Below are positions 45,320-56,710 of a stretch of 64,000 bases of DNA, in pieces; the stretch's first letter is position 1; the number at the start of each line of letters is the position of its first letter. Made by a program: the position numbers and the translations under genes. This DNA comes from Euonymus europaeus (taxonomy: Eukaryota; Streptophyta; Magnoliopsida; Celastrales; Celastraceae): the NCBI GenBank assembly GCA_963580455.1, contig OY756968.1, positions 17,143,996 to 17,207,995 of the forward strand, read 5' to 3'. Under the pieces are notes generated by a model. It worked only from the letters and a program-made list of their open reading frames with translations, did no database searches and was not told the origin of the DNA.

Positions 45320-46446
45320 CTATTGCTAAAAACCAAAAATGAATAAATAAAGATATAAAGCCCATACAAATTTCAAAACTAACCTACAGGCCCAATACTT
45401 TTACTTTCGATTATGGCCCAACACATCACCTAAAAGGAACAAAACATTACAAAGTAAACCAATTACCAATTCAAAGACCAACCCAAAAAAATAACAAGTC
45501 TAGGCCTAGACCAAACAAAACAAACCCAAAATTGACTAAAACCCGGCCCAAATGACAGCAATAAATAAGCTCGGCCTAAAACCCAAGATACTCCAAAATT
45601 TGGCCCAAAACAAAAATCCAGCCCTGGCCTTTACTGTTCATTTGTCTCTTCCGGCATCCAGCGCCAGCGCCACTGCCTATGACTCCTTCCCTGTCGTCCG
45701 GGTGCCTGCAAGCGAAACCCAAGCAAAACAACCAAAACGAAACCAAAAAAAAAACAACATCCAATGGAAACCAAACGCAGACCGAGCTAATGGGATGAAC
45801 CTTAAGCACGAACGGACACTTTAAAATTGAAACTAACAAACTGAAATCATCAAACTAAATCATGTTTAACGAAAAATATCTCCGGATTTACTCTTCATCC
45901 AGTAAACAAGACGGAACAACAGTTGAATCAGAAGGCAAGAAGTAAAGGATTGAAAATACCTCTCTGGTTCTACTGGTCCTTCTTCAAATCTGGATCTTCC
46001 TCTCGCAAAATTCCCCCTCTTCCCTTCGGTTTTCTCCAAATGAAACTCCCCTGATTTTTTCTACAAAAGCCTCTGACTTTCTCTCAAGAAAACAACTCCT
46101 AAAATCCTTCCAAAAGACCTCCAAAAATCTCTCTCAAGAACCTTCGGGTTCTTCCCCCTCCTATTTCCCTCTGTCTCCTCTGTTTCCCTGCCTAGTGTGT
46201 GAATGTGGATAGATGGCCAGAGGCCCTGTTAGGCTGCGGAACTTCTCTGATTATTATTGATTATCTTTCACGTGCTAAATGAGATGTGACTCCAGGTTGG
46301 CACCCTCCGATATACGGGGAGCTGCTGTCGGATTTCTGTTAGAATCCGGGGTTAGGTTGGCGTGTGGTGAGGTCCTTAGTGACGGGGCACATGCCTAAAG
46401 TGGCGCTCCCGGCTCAGTGCGTGAATTTCGGGTCAGGGCGTCACAT
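45320..46446 (+). mobile_element. Probable LTR fragment interrupted by the LINE
   Basis: No gene. The sequence moves from GGCCCAA-rich promoter-like DNA to a C/T-rich leader (45960-46200) and ends GGGTCAGGGCGTCACA, which looks like a plant gypsy LTR 3' end. The left part is AT-rich and continues across the LINE to 39503. I could not find a matching second LTR or target duplication, so the assignment is tentative. Confidence 0.35.
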
Positions 46447-47602
46447 GAAGATCGCAACCAGGCAAAAAGCCTCCGAAAAATAGCAGCTCGGTATACCTTG
46501 ATCTAGGGAGAGCTGTACAGGAGATCATTCACTCTACCTTATCTGAGGTGCCTAGCACCCCGGGAGGCCGACTACGCACTTCGAGAGGTGCATGAGGGAA
46601 TATGTGGAAGCCACATTAGTGCCAGGACCTTACGTTATAAGGTGCTGAGATGCGGGTATTATTGGCCTACTGTGATGAAGGATGCCAAAGAACTTGTGCA
46701 GAAGTGTGTTAGGTGTCAAAGACACTCAAACGTATCGCGGGTACCTTCCTCGGACATTATCCCCGTGCAAAACCCCTACCCATTTGCACAATGGGGCATG
46801 GATCTCCTTGGACCATTTGTCCAAACAGCTGGGCAGAGGAGAAACCTTATTGTGGCTGTTGATTACTTCACTAAATGGATAGAGGTAGAGCTATTGACGT
46901 CAATCTCATAACAAAAGGTGATGGACTTTATATGGAGAACTATTTTCTGTAGGTATGGCTTGCCACAAGCCCTAGTGGTAGACAATGGAAGACAGTTTGT
47001 TAGTAAAAAAATGCACAAGTTCTATGAAGACCTTAGCATCGACCTAAGGATTACTTCTGTGGCACATCCTCAGGCTAATGGTCAAGCAGAGGTTACAAAC
47101 GGGACCATCCTAGAGGGTTTGAAATCAAGGCTGGATGGAGCAAAAGGAAGATGGGTTGAAGAGTTACCTAGTTTGCTGTGGTCATACCGTACTACACCGC
47201 GGACATCCATAGGCGAAACCCCATTCTCCCTATCATTTGGAACTAAAGCAGTTATCCCGGTCGAGATTGGGGTCCCTTCATTGAGGACCGCTAATTTTGA
47301 ATAATCAATGAATGATGAGCTACTGCTCAATAGCCTTGATCTCTTAGAATAGACAAGGGAAAATGCCAGGATCCGGACTGCTACATACAAACAGAGGACA
47401 GCTCTGTATTACAATAGACGAGTACAGAAGAGAAAGTTCTCCGTAGGAGACCTTGTATTGAGGAAAGTAGCTGCTATAGGAAAACACCCTGGTAAGCTAG
47501 GTGAAGATTTTGAAGGGAGGCACATATAAGATCAAAGATCCAGCGAGGCCCGGGGATATGAGACCCTGGAATGTGGACAATCTTCGAAGATACTATGTGT
47601 AG
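46447..47602 (+). pseudogene. Degenerate Ty3/gypsy (Tat-type) pol: integrase end
   Basis: Remnant of a pol C-terminus. The zinc-binding domain has His2, His9, Cys40 and Cys43 in the frame opening at 46588. The DDE core has Asp in QWGMDLLGP, Asp in VVDNGRQF, and Glu in NGQAEVTNG; the last two are 35 residues apart, as in retroviral integrases. The end reads WNVDNLRRYYV and a stop at 47600. The style is that of Tat/Retand elements. Breaks: TAG at ~46502, TAA at 46909, TAA at 47302, TAG at ~47350, and a frameshift near 47525. RT, protease and gag are missing. Integrase would insert the cDNA; this copy is dead. Confidence 0.85.
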
Positions 47603-48156
47603 GGCTTTATTATAATAAATGATGTTTTTATTTAACGCATTTGTTTTTCAGCTTGGAACATGCGTGAATAAATAAGGGCTAAGGTCGCTTTCCCAAAATA
47701 AGGCATCTACATGCATGAGACGACTTGACACGAACAACATGCAAACTTGGCCAAAAAATTGGCTAAGTATAAATGCCTTATCGACCAGTATCACAAGATG
47801 TCAAGACTTAAGCAAATTTTCCAGAAAGAGGAAATGAAGATACTATAAGCCTGGTCGACCAGGATAGTATCTAGGCAACTATAAAGACTTGGGTCCTCAC
47901 TATAAAGGGTCCCAGAACCCCAGTCAGACTACCGACCGGGATGGTACCTCAGTTGAAGAAAGCTATTTAATTTCTTTTTAAGACTCATGAAAGTCTTAAA
48001 ACATAAATAAGATGGTCGGTCTACCGACCAGGTGAACATACATGAATAAGTCTGAATTGCCGAGTAACAAAAAGGCATATTTCATTAATGATAAAAAAAG
48101 AGTTCATTACAAGTAAGAAAAAAAACAAAAAGGGCAAAGCCCATACAAAAAAGAAA
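47603..48156. other. Spacer between pol and antisense ORF
   Basis: No gene. It has repeated ACCGACC/GGTCGACC-like words (for example CTGGTCGACCAGGAT, a palindrome near 47861, and CGGTCTACCGACCAGG near 48015), which recur in the LTR part near 61490-61640. Confidence 0.5.
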
Positions 48157-48748
48157 TTAAACATCTGTAGGAGGGATCCCAGAGCCAGAAACCTCAGCAG
48201 AAGGCACATTGGCTGGCAAAGCTGAAGGAGCCTCCTCGGTTGTCTCAGTAGTGGGGAAAGGAGCTTGGGTTTGTCCATCCAGGTCAGCTTCTAGGATCTC
48301 CTCTTCCACTACCTCTACCTCCTCATCAGATGCTTCCTCCTCAGAAAAATCCATCTCGGCAAGCCCCCTCTTCCTTCTCTGCTCAAACTTCCTAAAGGCT
48401 TCAAGGATCTCCTCCTTAGACTCCTCAAGCTGATCCCTCCCCATGAGAGAAGGGCACAGAGGAGTCAAGATGGAAGAGTCCAGGCCAGCCTTGAACTCCT
48501 CAGAGTCCTTGAACTTCTGGATAGTTTGCTGCTCGGCATCACCGAGGAGTCGCTGATACGTCTCCTCAGCATTCTTCAGTTTGCGCTCTAGGGAGACGTT
48601 CATCTCCTTTAGCTCTCTTCGTCAAATTGAGCTCGTTCTTGGCCTTGGTAGACCTCTCCTCAGCAACATCAGCTCTCTCCCGCTGAACTGTTTCCTCGTA
48701 AGCAAACTGAGCAATGCTGGAGGGAAGGGCAGAAAGGTGCACAGCAGT

Positions 48749-48844
48749 CTGGAAAGAAAGGAAAAAGGAGTAAGAAAAAGGAGTAAGAAAAAGTATTTTA
48801 ACCAAAGAAGTCAAGATACCGCGCTCAGGAGTAAAAACTCATAC
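48749..48844 (-). other. Intron 2 of the antisense ORF (96 bp)
   Basis: On the minus strand ATGCAG/GTATGAG ... a pyrimidine-rich run TTTCTTTCCAG/ACTGCTG. It lies between codons and keeps the frame. Confidence 0.75.
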
Positions 48845-49293
48845 CTGCATGAAAAGGGAGTTCATCTGTGATAGATGCTCCATGGAAGTTAGACTAGACA
48901 CTCTGTCATAGTCTGCAGGGGTAGGTATATGCTTCAGCATCTCCGTAGCCACCCTTGGATTGACCACCCTGTTAGTTTGATTGACATCCCATTGGGGAGC
49001 ATGCCAAGCAAAGTCCTCCTCGGTAAATGGTCCCAGAGGAGGATCATTTACCTGGCGAGGGATTTGAGAAACCCCAGGCCGAGGAGTTCCCAGCCGAGGA
49101 GACGGGGCACTCCGAGTCACAATAGTGACCGATGTGGTAGCACCAATAAGGGCTATCTCAGCTGCTCTAGTCTCCTCTGTGGCACCTACACGAGGCCTCT
49201 TCGGTTCCTTACCCTTAGAGGACTTCTTCCTCTTCTGTTGCCGAGGAAGAGGAGTTGCATTCATCGCCATGTACTCAGAAAAGTCAGCCATAT

Positions 49294-49374
49294 CTGCAAG
49301 GCATCACCACAAGTCAAATATATACCGATTAGTGATGATAATCAAAAATCTTGAAAAATTGGAAATAAGCAAAC
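49294..49374 (-). other. Intron 1 of the antisense ORF (81 bp)
   Basis: On the minus strand CGGCAAG/GTTTGC ... TGCCTTGCAG/ATATGG. It splits a codon after its first base and rejoins the frame. Confidence 0.7.
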
Positions 49375-50390
49375 CTTGCCGAGATCCGTAACAAAAATTA
49401 GAAACCGAGAAGTCCTGCAGGGTGAACTTCATATCTGTATCAGCCCCAACGACAAGTAGTTCCTTCCAGGCTTCATATAATTTTAGTTCCTCCCCTTCTA
49501 ATTGAGGAGGACGATTGAATTGGTCGGTAAGGGGAACCGACCAGGTAGTACGAAAAGGAAGTTCCTCTCCTTCAGGGAGAGGAACGCGCATAAAAATATA
49601 AGAACTTTTCCATCTCTTGATGGACTGGTTGTACAAAGGAGACTTCAGCCCTGGCTTAAGTTTCAAGTAAAAGAGGCTAGGAGAATTTGGAAGATTGCAT
49701 AGCAGGCAAAGATGTTGAATGACCGAGGAGGAGATACCGAGATGGTGTTTATATGAGAGACATAGAATGTTGGCCAAAAAATGCCATGAGTTGGGTGCTA
49801 GAATGGCTGAAGAAAGATTAAACTGACGAAGAAAACTTGTAATGGCTGGTGGGAAAGGAATTCTAGCAGCGGCTTGGAGTGACCTAAGTGAGATAGTAAA
49901 CTCTCCTCGGTTAGGGTGAAATGGAGATTCAACCTTACCCACACGTCGGTAAGGGAAGGGAAGACCACACTTGGCCACCACTTCGTCAATATAACTATTT
50001 GACTGGTCACAATTGAGATAGGTTGGTTCAGTGGTGCTGGCATCGGTACCTCCACTCCTCTCATTGGGAGGGGGAGATCATGAGGGGCATACTCTACAGG
50101 GTAATCTACCAAGGAAGACTCTACAAAAATTGGTTTTATTAAAGGAGGATTTGTCTGAGTTATAACCACCTCATCGGTAGGGTAGAGGTGGTTGCTTGGT
50201 CACTATCAGAAGAAGAGGTTGAGAAACCAGATATGGAAGATGTGCTAGAACCAGAGGAAGACATGTCTTACCTCAATGAATGCTCGGTAACTTGGAATTT
50301 TTTGAATGTTTTCTTGCTCGGTATGCACGATAGCTCGGTATAGGTTCTCAACTTTTATAAAATACGTGGAATGACCAGTTCTTCAGGCCC

Positions 50391-50397
50391 TTATATA
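50391..50397 (-). promoter_or_regulatory. TATA box for the antisense ORF
   Basis: Minus-strand TGCTATATAAGGGCC lies ~130 bp upstream of the ATG at 50264. An initiation site ~30 bp downstream would leave a leader of ~100 bp. This suggests the ORF has its own promoter. Confidence 0.55.
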
Positions 50398-50635
50398 GCA
50401 AATGACCGACCTCAGATCAACGGCTAGAAACAGATGGCCAATAAGCCACGCAAACGTGGACCGTTGATCTAAGGGTCTGGGCTGTCATCTCCCCATTAAT
50501 GGCATGACATAATTACTCCTCTCATCGATCTGTGAAGAACGGCGCCTCGATAAGGGAGTTGGTGGTCAACTGATATTGCAAAAATACCCCCACCAATAAT
50601 ATGTTGACACGTGTTATATTGGGCTCAGCAAGTCT

Positions 50636-53020
50636 TGAAATCACTAGGCTAACACAAGAGGGGGGGTGAATTGCGTTTTAAAAAATTAAGTATAAACCCC
50701 AAGTACAAAACCACAACCTAAAAACTCACAAATGATTAAGGCAATGTCAAGAATGCAAATCTGCGCACTAATCGTGTAAATGCAATTTTATCTAGCAATT
50801 CAACTCGGAATGTAACGAAATTTGATATGCAATATTACAACACCTCAATGAATACTATATCAAAAATTCAGCTCAAAATTAGAAGTCTAGCTATATGAAC
50901 AATTCATGGACAGATTGGTATTCTAGAAAATTAACAATCAAAAGTATACCTAGAATTCAATAATCACAAGTTGTTCAACCACAAGCAATATCCCAACAAG
51001 CAATGGCAGCAAGCAACACCCTAATATCAACTTCTAAGGCACACAAATCACCAATAACACCAATAGAATGATAATTAAAAACAAGTCACTACAAGGCAGC
51101 AAATTTAACACACAAACAAGCAAGGAAATCAAAAATAGTGTGCACAAGGATATATAGTGGTTCAGTGCTCACACCTACATCCACTACCTAAGCCCTCAAG
51201 CTTAGGATTTCCCAATCCACTAAAGGATATATGTGGTTTTGCAACAAACTTAGGGTTTCCAAGAACACCCCAAACTTGTACACCAACAAGGTTTGAAGCT
51301 AACCTTAAACTTTCACACACCTCTCAAAGGTAATGCCCTCAAAAGGGACTTTTACAAGTATTTGGATTTTGTTTCTCTCAAGATTAGCTCTAGGCTATAT
51401 ATGATTGGAGAACACTCAAATTCACAAGATGTTGCTCAAATGTGTTTGGATTCAAATGTGTAGCAAACACTCTTGTAATCTCAAACAAAGCTCACACTAG
51501 ATCAAGAATAGGTTTAGGTGAAGCTTTGTTGAAGAACTCTCAAGAACACACCAAGTGGTAGCATGAGATCGCAGGAAGAAGCTTGAATCAAGAAGATGAA
51601 GTTGAGAGCAAGTAAGCTTGAACCCTTAGTAAAAATTTGCAAAATGCTTTTTGCCCAACCTAGACGTTGCTGCCCCCTATTGTTCATTCCAAACAAAACA
51701 CAAACTTAGCCATTGGATCAACACCTCTTCAAATCTTGGCCTTTCATTTTCTGTAAAATCTGGACCCTTCTTTAATTCAACCACTCTAATCCCATCCTTC
51801 AAAAATAGTGTCGTTGGCATCATTTTCTCAAGAGTTGTCATTTTGAGTTGCACCTTGTTTGGATCAATCAAATGAGTCATCTTCATGAAGCAACTCTCTC
51901 TCAAGGAATGCCAAACAAGTCCATCTTAAATTCTGGAAAATATTATAACTTTGTGTCATCTTGTCTCTCCCTTGTCTCTTCCTTGTCTCCATAGTGCAAG
52001 TGTTAGGCACACTACCAACCAAGTATTTCAAACTTGTATTCCCTCTACTTTGTTGACTCCAAAACAAATAATAAAACTTCTAGAAGATCTTGAGTTAATT
52101 CTCCAGAAATAATAACACAAGGCACACGGCTGGAACCATTTCTTGCACACAAAGTGTCATACTTGAACCAAATAGGGTTGACCATGTCCAAACTTGTCTA
52201 AATGAGCTTCAAATCATGATGCACAAATTTTCTCAATAGAATCAGCTTCATGATACTTCAAATAGGCTCTTGATGATCAATTGATTTAGCCTACAAAAAG
52301 AATAGATGACAAAACATCCCATTTTTTCTTGTAAGCTCAAAGAGCTTCAATGCTAGCACTTAGGTTAATCAACATGTTATAAGCTAATAAAATACAAGTA
52401 AGCACATGATAAATCATTTCATATATAATTGAATATGCATACATAATTTCACTTATAACTGAGGTCATTTGGTCATTCAATTTGATTATGCAAATCTCAA
52501 CTAGCCCAGTTTAATGACTGCACAGGTGAATTAATTTCAACAGACAAATTGAACCTGATAAGCTTAAAATTGACCTGACACTATTTGACAATGAAAAATT
52601 CCGGAGTGTCTTAAATAATTTTAAAAATAAGAATCAAGTCAATCAGAGCTCATATGAATAAGTTATGACTGTTCAACCAACGTGTGCTGTTGTGATAGAT
52701 TTTAGCATCGAAAAATAAGTCAATCCAGATTCATCCAATTTATATCAAACATGATCAATCATGATTCCAAAGATATATAATGAAGCTTAAATCAGAAGAT
52801 ATAATTCATTTCATGATTTATCCAAATTCATCCAAAGTTAAGCACAATCAAATAGTCCAACATGTATTTTTGCATCAAAATTACATGATGTAAAAGAGCT
52901 ATTTGATTATCAATAGAATTTGGATACCAAACCTCATGCATAAAGTGAGCAAAATTGTATCTCCATGTTGAAATCAAATGAAATTTTGAGATACATTTTC
53001 AGATTTTCAAAATCTTATTA
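50636..53020 (-). mobile_element. 3' LTR of the copia element
   Basis: Begins TGAAATCACTAGGC on the plus strand, like the right LTR. The inner end is placed at ~53020, just before the polypurine-like tract; homology with the right LTR is visible only up to ~52880. No gene inside. Confidence 0.7.
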
Positions 53021-53055
53021 TGCTCCCCCTAACTTTAAGCTTCCTACTCCCCCTT
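53021..53055 (-). other. Polypurine-like tracts of the copia element
   Basis: Minus-strand AGGGGGAGCA and AAGGGGGAGT lie 16 bp apart next to the 3' LTR. Doubled tracts of this type are seen in SIRE-like elements. Confidence 0.55.
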
Positions 53056-53482
53056 AAGTTTTGCAACTAAGATGCATTTTTAATCAAATCGTACGCACTT
53101 TTTCATCAATTATCTCTCCCCCTTTTTGTAAGAACTCAAAAAGGTGAGAAAATAAGGGTAATGCAACTTCAAAACCAATGAATGGTTTTAACCCAATGAA
53201 GTGCATCAACTAATGCTTCCTAAGCCATGTAAAAAGATTGAATGCATATCTTGAAAATCATTCAAAATATCAATTAAAGATCAAATATGTTCTCAAGCTC
53301 ATATATGCTAGCAACGAATACCAATAACATGGAAGCAATCATGGTTCATCATTTAAGCATGAAATCACATCAAACACATAAGAGTTTATTTGGGAACTCC
53401 CCCTTCACATGTGCATCTCATTCAAATAAGTATATATAACCAATCAAGATGTGTCACATGCAATCAAGTAAAGACCATGCAT
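53056..53482 (-). other. Copia 3' untranslated region
   Basis: No gene. AT-rich sequence between the RNase H stop and the polypurine tracts. Confidence 0.5.
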
Positions 53483-56467
53483 TCAAGGTGCATCAATCAA
53501 TCCTAATGCATCTCTTAATTTTATAAATCTATCCTTAGCTAATGGTTTTGTAAACAAATCGGCAATATTGTGTTCTCCTTCAACATGTTCAAGCACAATG
53601 TTTCCTTTAGCTACATGATCTCTTATAAAATGATGTCTAATCTCAATGTGTTTGGCTTTTCCATGATGAACCGGATTCTTAGATAAATGGATTGCACTAA
53701 TTTTGTCACATTGAATAAGTGTGTTATCAAATGACATATTAAAATCAATCAATTGTTGTTTAATCCATAGAATTTGTGCAACACAACTACCTATGGCCAT
53801 GTATTCGGCTTCGGTTGTACTTAGAGCAACACAAGTTTGTTTCTTTGAAAACCAAGATATAAGCATGTTCCCTAGGTATTGGCATGTACCACTTGTACTT
53901 TTCCTATCGATTCTACAACCTCCATAATCGGCATCACTAAAAGCATGCAAGTCAAATGAGGATTTTCTATCATACTATCCTAAGGTTGGTGTATCTTTCA
54001 AATATCTCAATATCCTCCTAACGGCCGTTAAGTGTGATTCTTTAGGATTAGATTGATATCTAGCACACATACATACACTAAACATGATATCCGGCCTAGA
54101 TGCGGTCAAATAAAGTAAACTTCCAATCATAGACCTATACATCTTTTGATCCACCTCTTTGCTTTTAAGGTCGACTTCTAATTTAGATGTCACCCCCATT
54201 GGTGTAGAACATCCTTTAGACAAATCCATACCAAACCTTTTAATCAAGTCATAAGTATATTTAGTTTGACTTATGTGAATTCCATGTGACGTTTGTCTAA
54301 TTTGCAATCCTAAAAAATATGTTAACTCACCCATCATGGACATTTCAAATTCACTTTTCATGCACATAGCAAATTCATCACACATTGATTCCAAAGTAGC
54401 ACCAAATATAATGTCATCCACATATATTTGCACAATCAACAAGTCATCACCTTTGCATTTAGTAAACAAAGTATTATCAATACTACCACAAGAAAAATCA
54501 TTTTCTAACAAGAATTTACTAAGTCTCTCATACCGTGCCCTAGGTGCTTCCTTTAAGCCATACAATGCCTTGTCTAATTTATAAACATGATTAGGGTATT
54601 CTTTAGATTCAAAACCCGGAGGTTGTTTAACATACACTTCCTCATTTATCACACCATTCAAGAAAGCATTCTTAACATCCATTTGAAAAAGTTTAAAACC
54701 CTTATAGCATGCAAAAGCTAATAGAAGTCTAATGGCCTCCAACCTTGCAACCGGTGCAAAGGTTTCTTCATAATCAATACCCTCTTCTTGACAATAACCT
54801 TGAGCTACTAGCCTAGCCTTATTCCTAGTCACTTCACCATTCTCATTCATCTTATTTCTAAACACCCATTTGGTTCCAATAATGGTGTGGTCTCTAGGTT
54901 TTGGAACAAGTGTCCAAACCTTGCTTCTTTCAAATTGTTCAAGTTCTTCTTGCATAGCAAAAATCCAATCTTCATCAATTAAAGCATCTTTTACATTCTT
55001 AGGTTCTATCATAGATATCATAGCATAAAGATTTAAAGGATGAGAATTGACTGTCGAATTCAATCTTGATCTTGTTTGAATGCCTTTTGAGAAGTCTCCA
55101 ATGATAAGCTCTTTAGGATGCATGTGCTTGTCCTTCTTTTGAAGCCTATTTCCTTGATTATTAGAGCTGCCCAATTGTATATCATTACCATGCTCATCAT
55201 GATCTTCATTGTTAGACATAGCTTCCACTTGGTTTTCTTGATTTGATGTAGCATCATTTGATATTTTCATCTCCTTCAAGCTTCCCACCAATAAATCATC
55301 ACCCTCTTTTATTTGTAGATCATGACCACCATTAGAGTGTGAACCTTTTGGATGATCTAGCCCTTCAAAACCTGAAATTTCTTCTTCTACAAGCACATTT
55401 GGATCAAGTGAAAACATATCATCGAATTTAACATGCACACTTTCTTCCACAACTTTAGACTTAACATTAAATACTCTATAAGCTCTAGAATGAGTAGAAT
55501 AACCAAGAAATATACCAATTTCACTCTTAGCATCAAACTTATCAAGATTGTCTTTTGTATTCAAAATATTACATTTACAACCAAACACTCTAAAATAGTC
55601 AACTTTAGGCTTCCTAGCATACAAAAGCTCATATGGTGTCTTTTTCAAAATCTTTCTAATGGACAACCTATTAGAAACATAACATGCATTGTTTATAGCT
55701 TCGGCCCAAAAGTGTTTAGGTAAGGCATATTCAATCATCATAGTTCTACCTAACTCTTGTAATGTCTTATTTTTCCTTTCAACAACTCCATTGTGTTGTG
55801 GTGTCCTAGGTGCACTAAAATTATGTGTAATGCCAAAAGAGTCACATAAGACATCAAATCCATAGTTTTCAAATTCACCTCCATGGTCACTCCTGATTTT
55901 GGAAACATGCAATTCATGCTCATTTTGCACTCTTTTAATGAAAGACTTAAACTCATGCAATGCATCACTTTTATGAACCAAAAATAAACACCAAGTGAAT
56001 CTTGAATAATCATCAACAATTACAAAAGCATAATGTTTACCACCTATACTCTTTGTCCTACTAGGACCAAACAAATCAATATGCAATAGATGAAGTGGCC
56101 TAGATGTAGAAATGACATTTTTAGATTTAAAAGACTCCTTGGTTTGCTTACCCCTAATGCAATGTTCACATACAATTGAATCACCAAACATCAACTTAGG
56201 TAAGCCTCTAACCAATTCCTTTGAACTAAGCTTTCTCAAAGTAGAAACACCTACATGCCCTAATCTCCTATGCCAATGCATCACACTATCATTAGAAGCA
56301 ATCAAACATGTCACATTATCATTCATCATATTCAAATCAAGTGCATACATATGACCTACTCTAACACCGGATGTAATGATATTATCATGCTCATCTACAA
56401 TGCAACATCTACCTTTCTTAAAATGAGAATCAAATCCTTTATCCGCTAAGTGACTAATACTAAGCAA
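53483..56467 (-). pseudogene. Copia integrase, reverse transcriptase and RNase H (one internal stop)
   Basis: One frame with a single TAG at 53972-53974. Counting from 56467: integrase zinc finger His66/His71, Cys100/Cys103; DDE triad Asp131 (HIDLFGP), Asp194 ([10 protein letters not shown]), Glu230 (NGVVERK), with D,D35E spacing. RT has [26 protein letters not shown] and catalytic YVDDIIFG at ~684. RNase H (53483-53950) has FSDADYGG, STTEAEYMA and IADLFTKPL. These make the cDNA, remove RNA and insert it. The domain order IN before RT identifies Ty1/copia. Catalytic residues are intact; the TAG falls between RT and RNase H. Confidence 0.9.
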
Positions 56468-56473
56468 GTTAAA

Positions 56474-56695
56474 TTACAACCTTTCCACCAAAAGACAATC
56501 ATTTATAGTAAAGGAACCCTTACCAACCGATCCTATGCCTCGGATCTTTCCTTTAGAGTTGTCTCCAAAAGTGACATATCCACCATTCTTCTTCTCATTA
56601 AAGGAAGTAAATAAAGATCGATCTCCACTCATGTGCCTTGAGCACCCACTATCCAAATACCATTGACATGGATTGGATGAAGACTTGAAGCACAC
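56474..56695 (-). pseudogene. Copia aspartic protease segment
   Basis: 74 codons in the same frame as gag and pol, bounded by stops at 56471-56473 and 56696-56698. The motif CQWYLDSGCSRHMSGD contains the DSG catalytic triad of copia proteases, which cut the polyprotein in the particle. FGDNSKGKIRGIGSV fits the flap region. Confidence 0.85.
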
Positions 56696-56710
56696 CTATC
56701 CAAAATAAGA

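Larger units (their letters stand above)
48157..50264 (-). pseudogene. Antisense additional ORF of Tat element (gypsy-type transposase-like, coiled coil)
   Basis: A gene on the strand opposite pol, as in Retand/Grande-type Tat elements, whose antisense extra ORF has a 'transposase (putative) gypsy type' domain (family recalled, not searched). ATG at 50264 opens a Ser-rich N-terminus. The conserved domain follows at ~49980-49560 (VAKCGLPFPYRR, ISLRSLQAAARIPFPP, APNSWHFLANILCL). Exon 2 carries a basic KRKKSSKGKEPKRPR patch, possibly nuclear. Exon 3 is a coiled coil (ETVQRERADVAEERSTKAK and on) with an acidic tail ending at 48157. Two introns have good splice sites and keep phase. Breaks: two frameshifts in exon 1 (near 50180 and 49800-49980) and one in exon 3 (near 48615). 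Function unknown. Confidence 0.7.

Noticed and set aside
51677..52067. Frames duplicated in both copia LTRs (also 59878-60105)
   Set aside because: They lie in LTRs and are repeated only because the LTRs are repeated.
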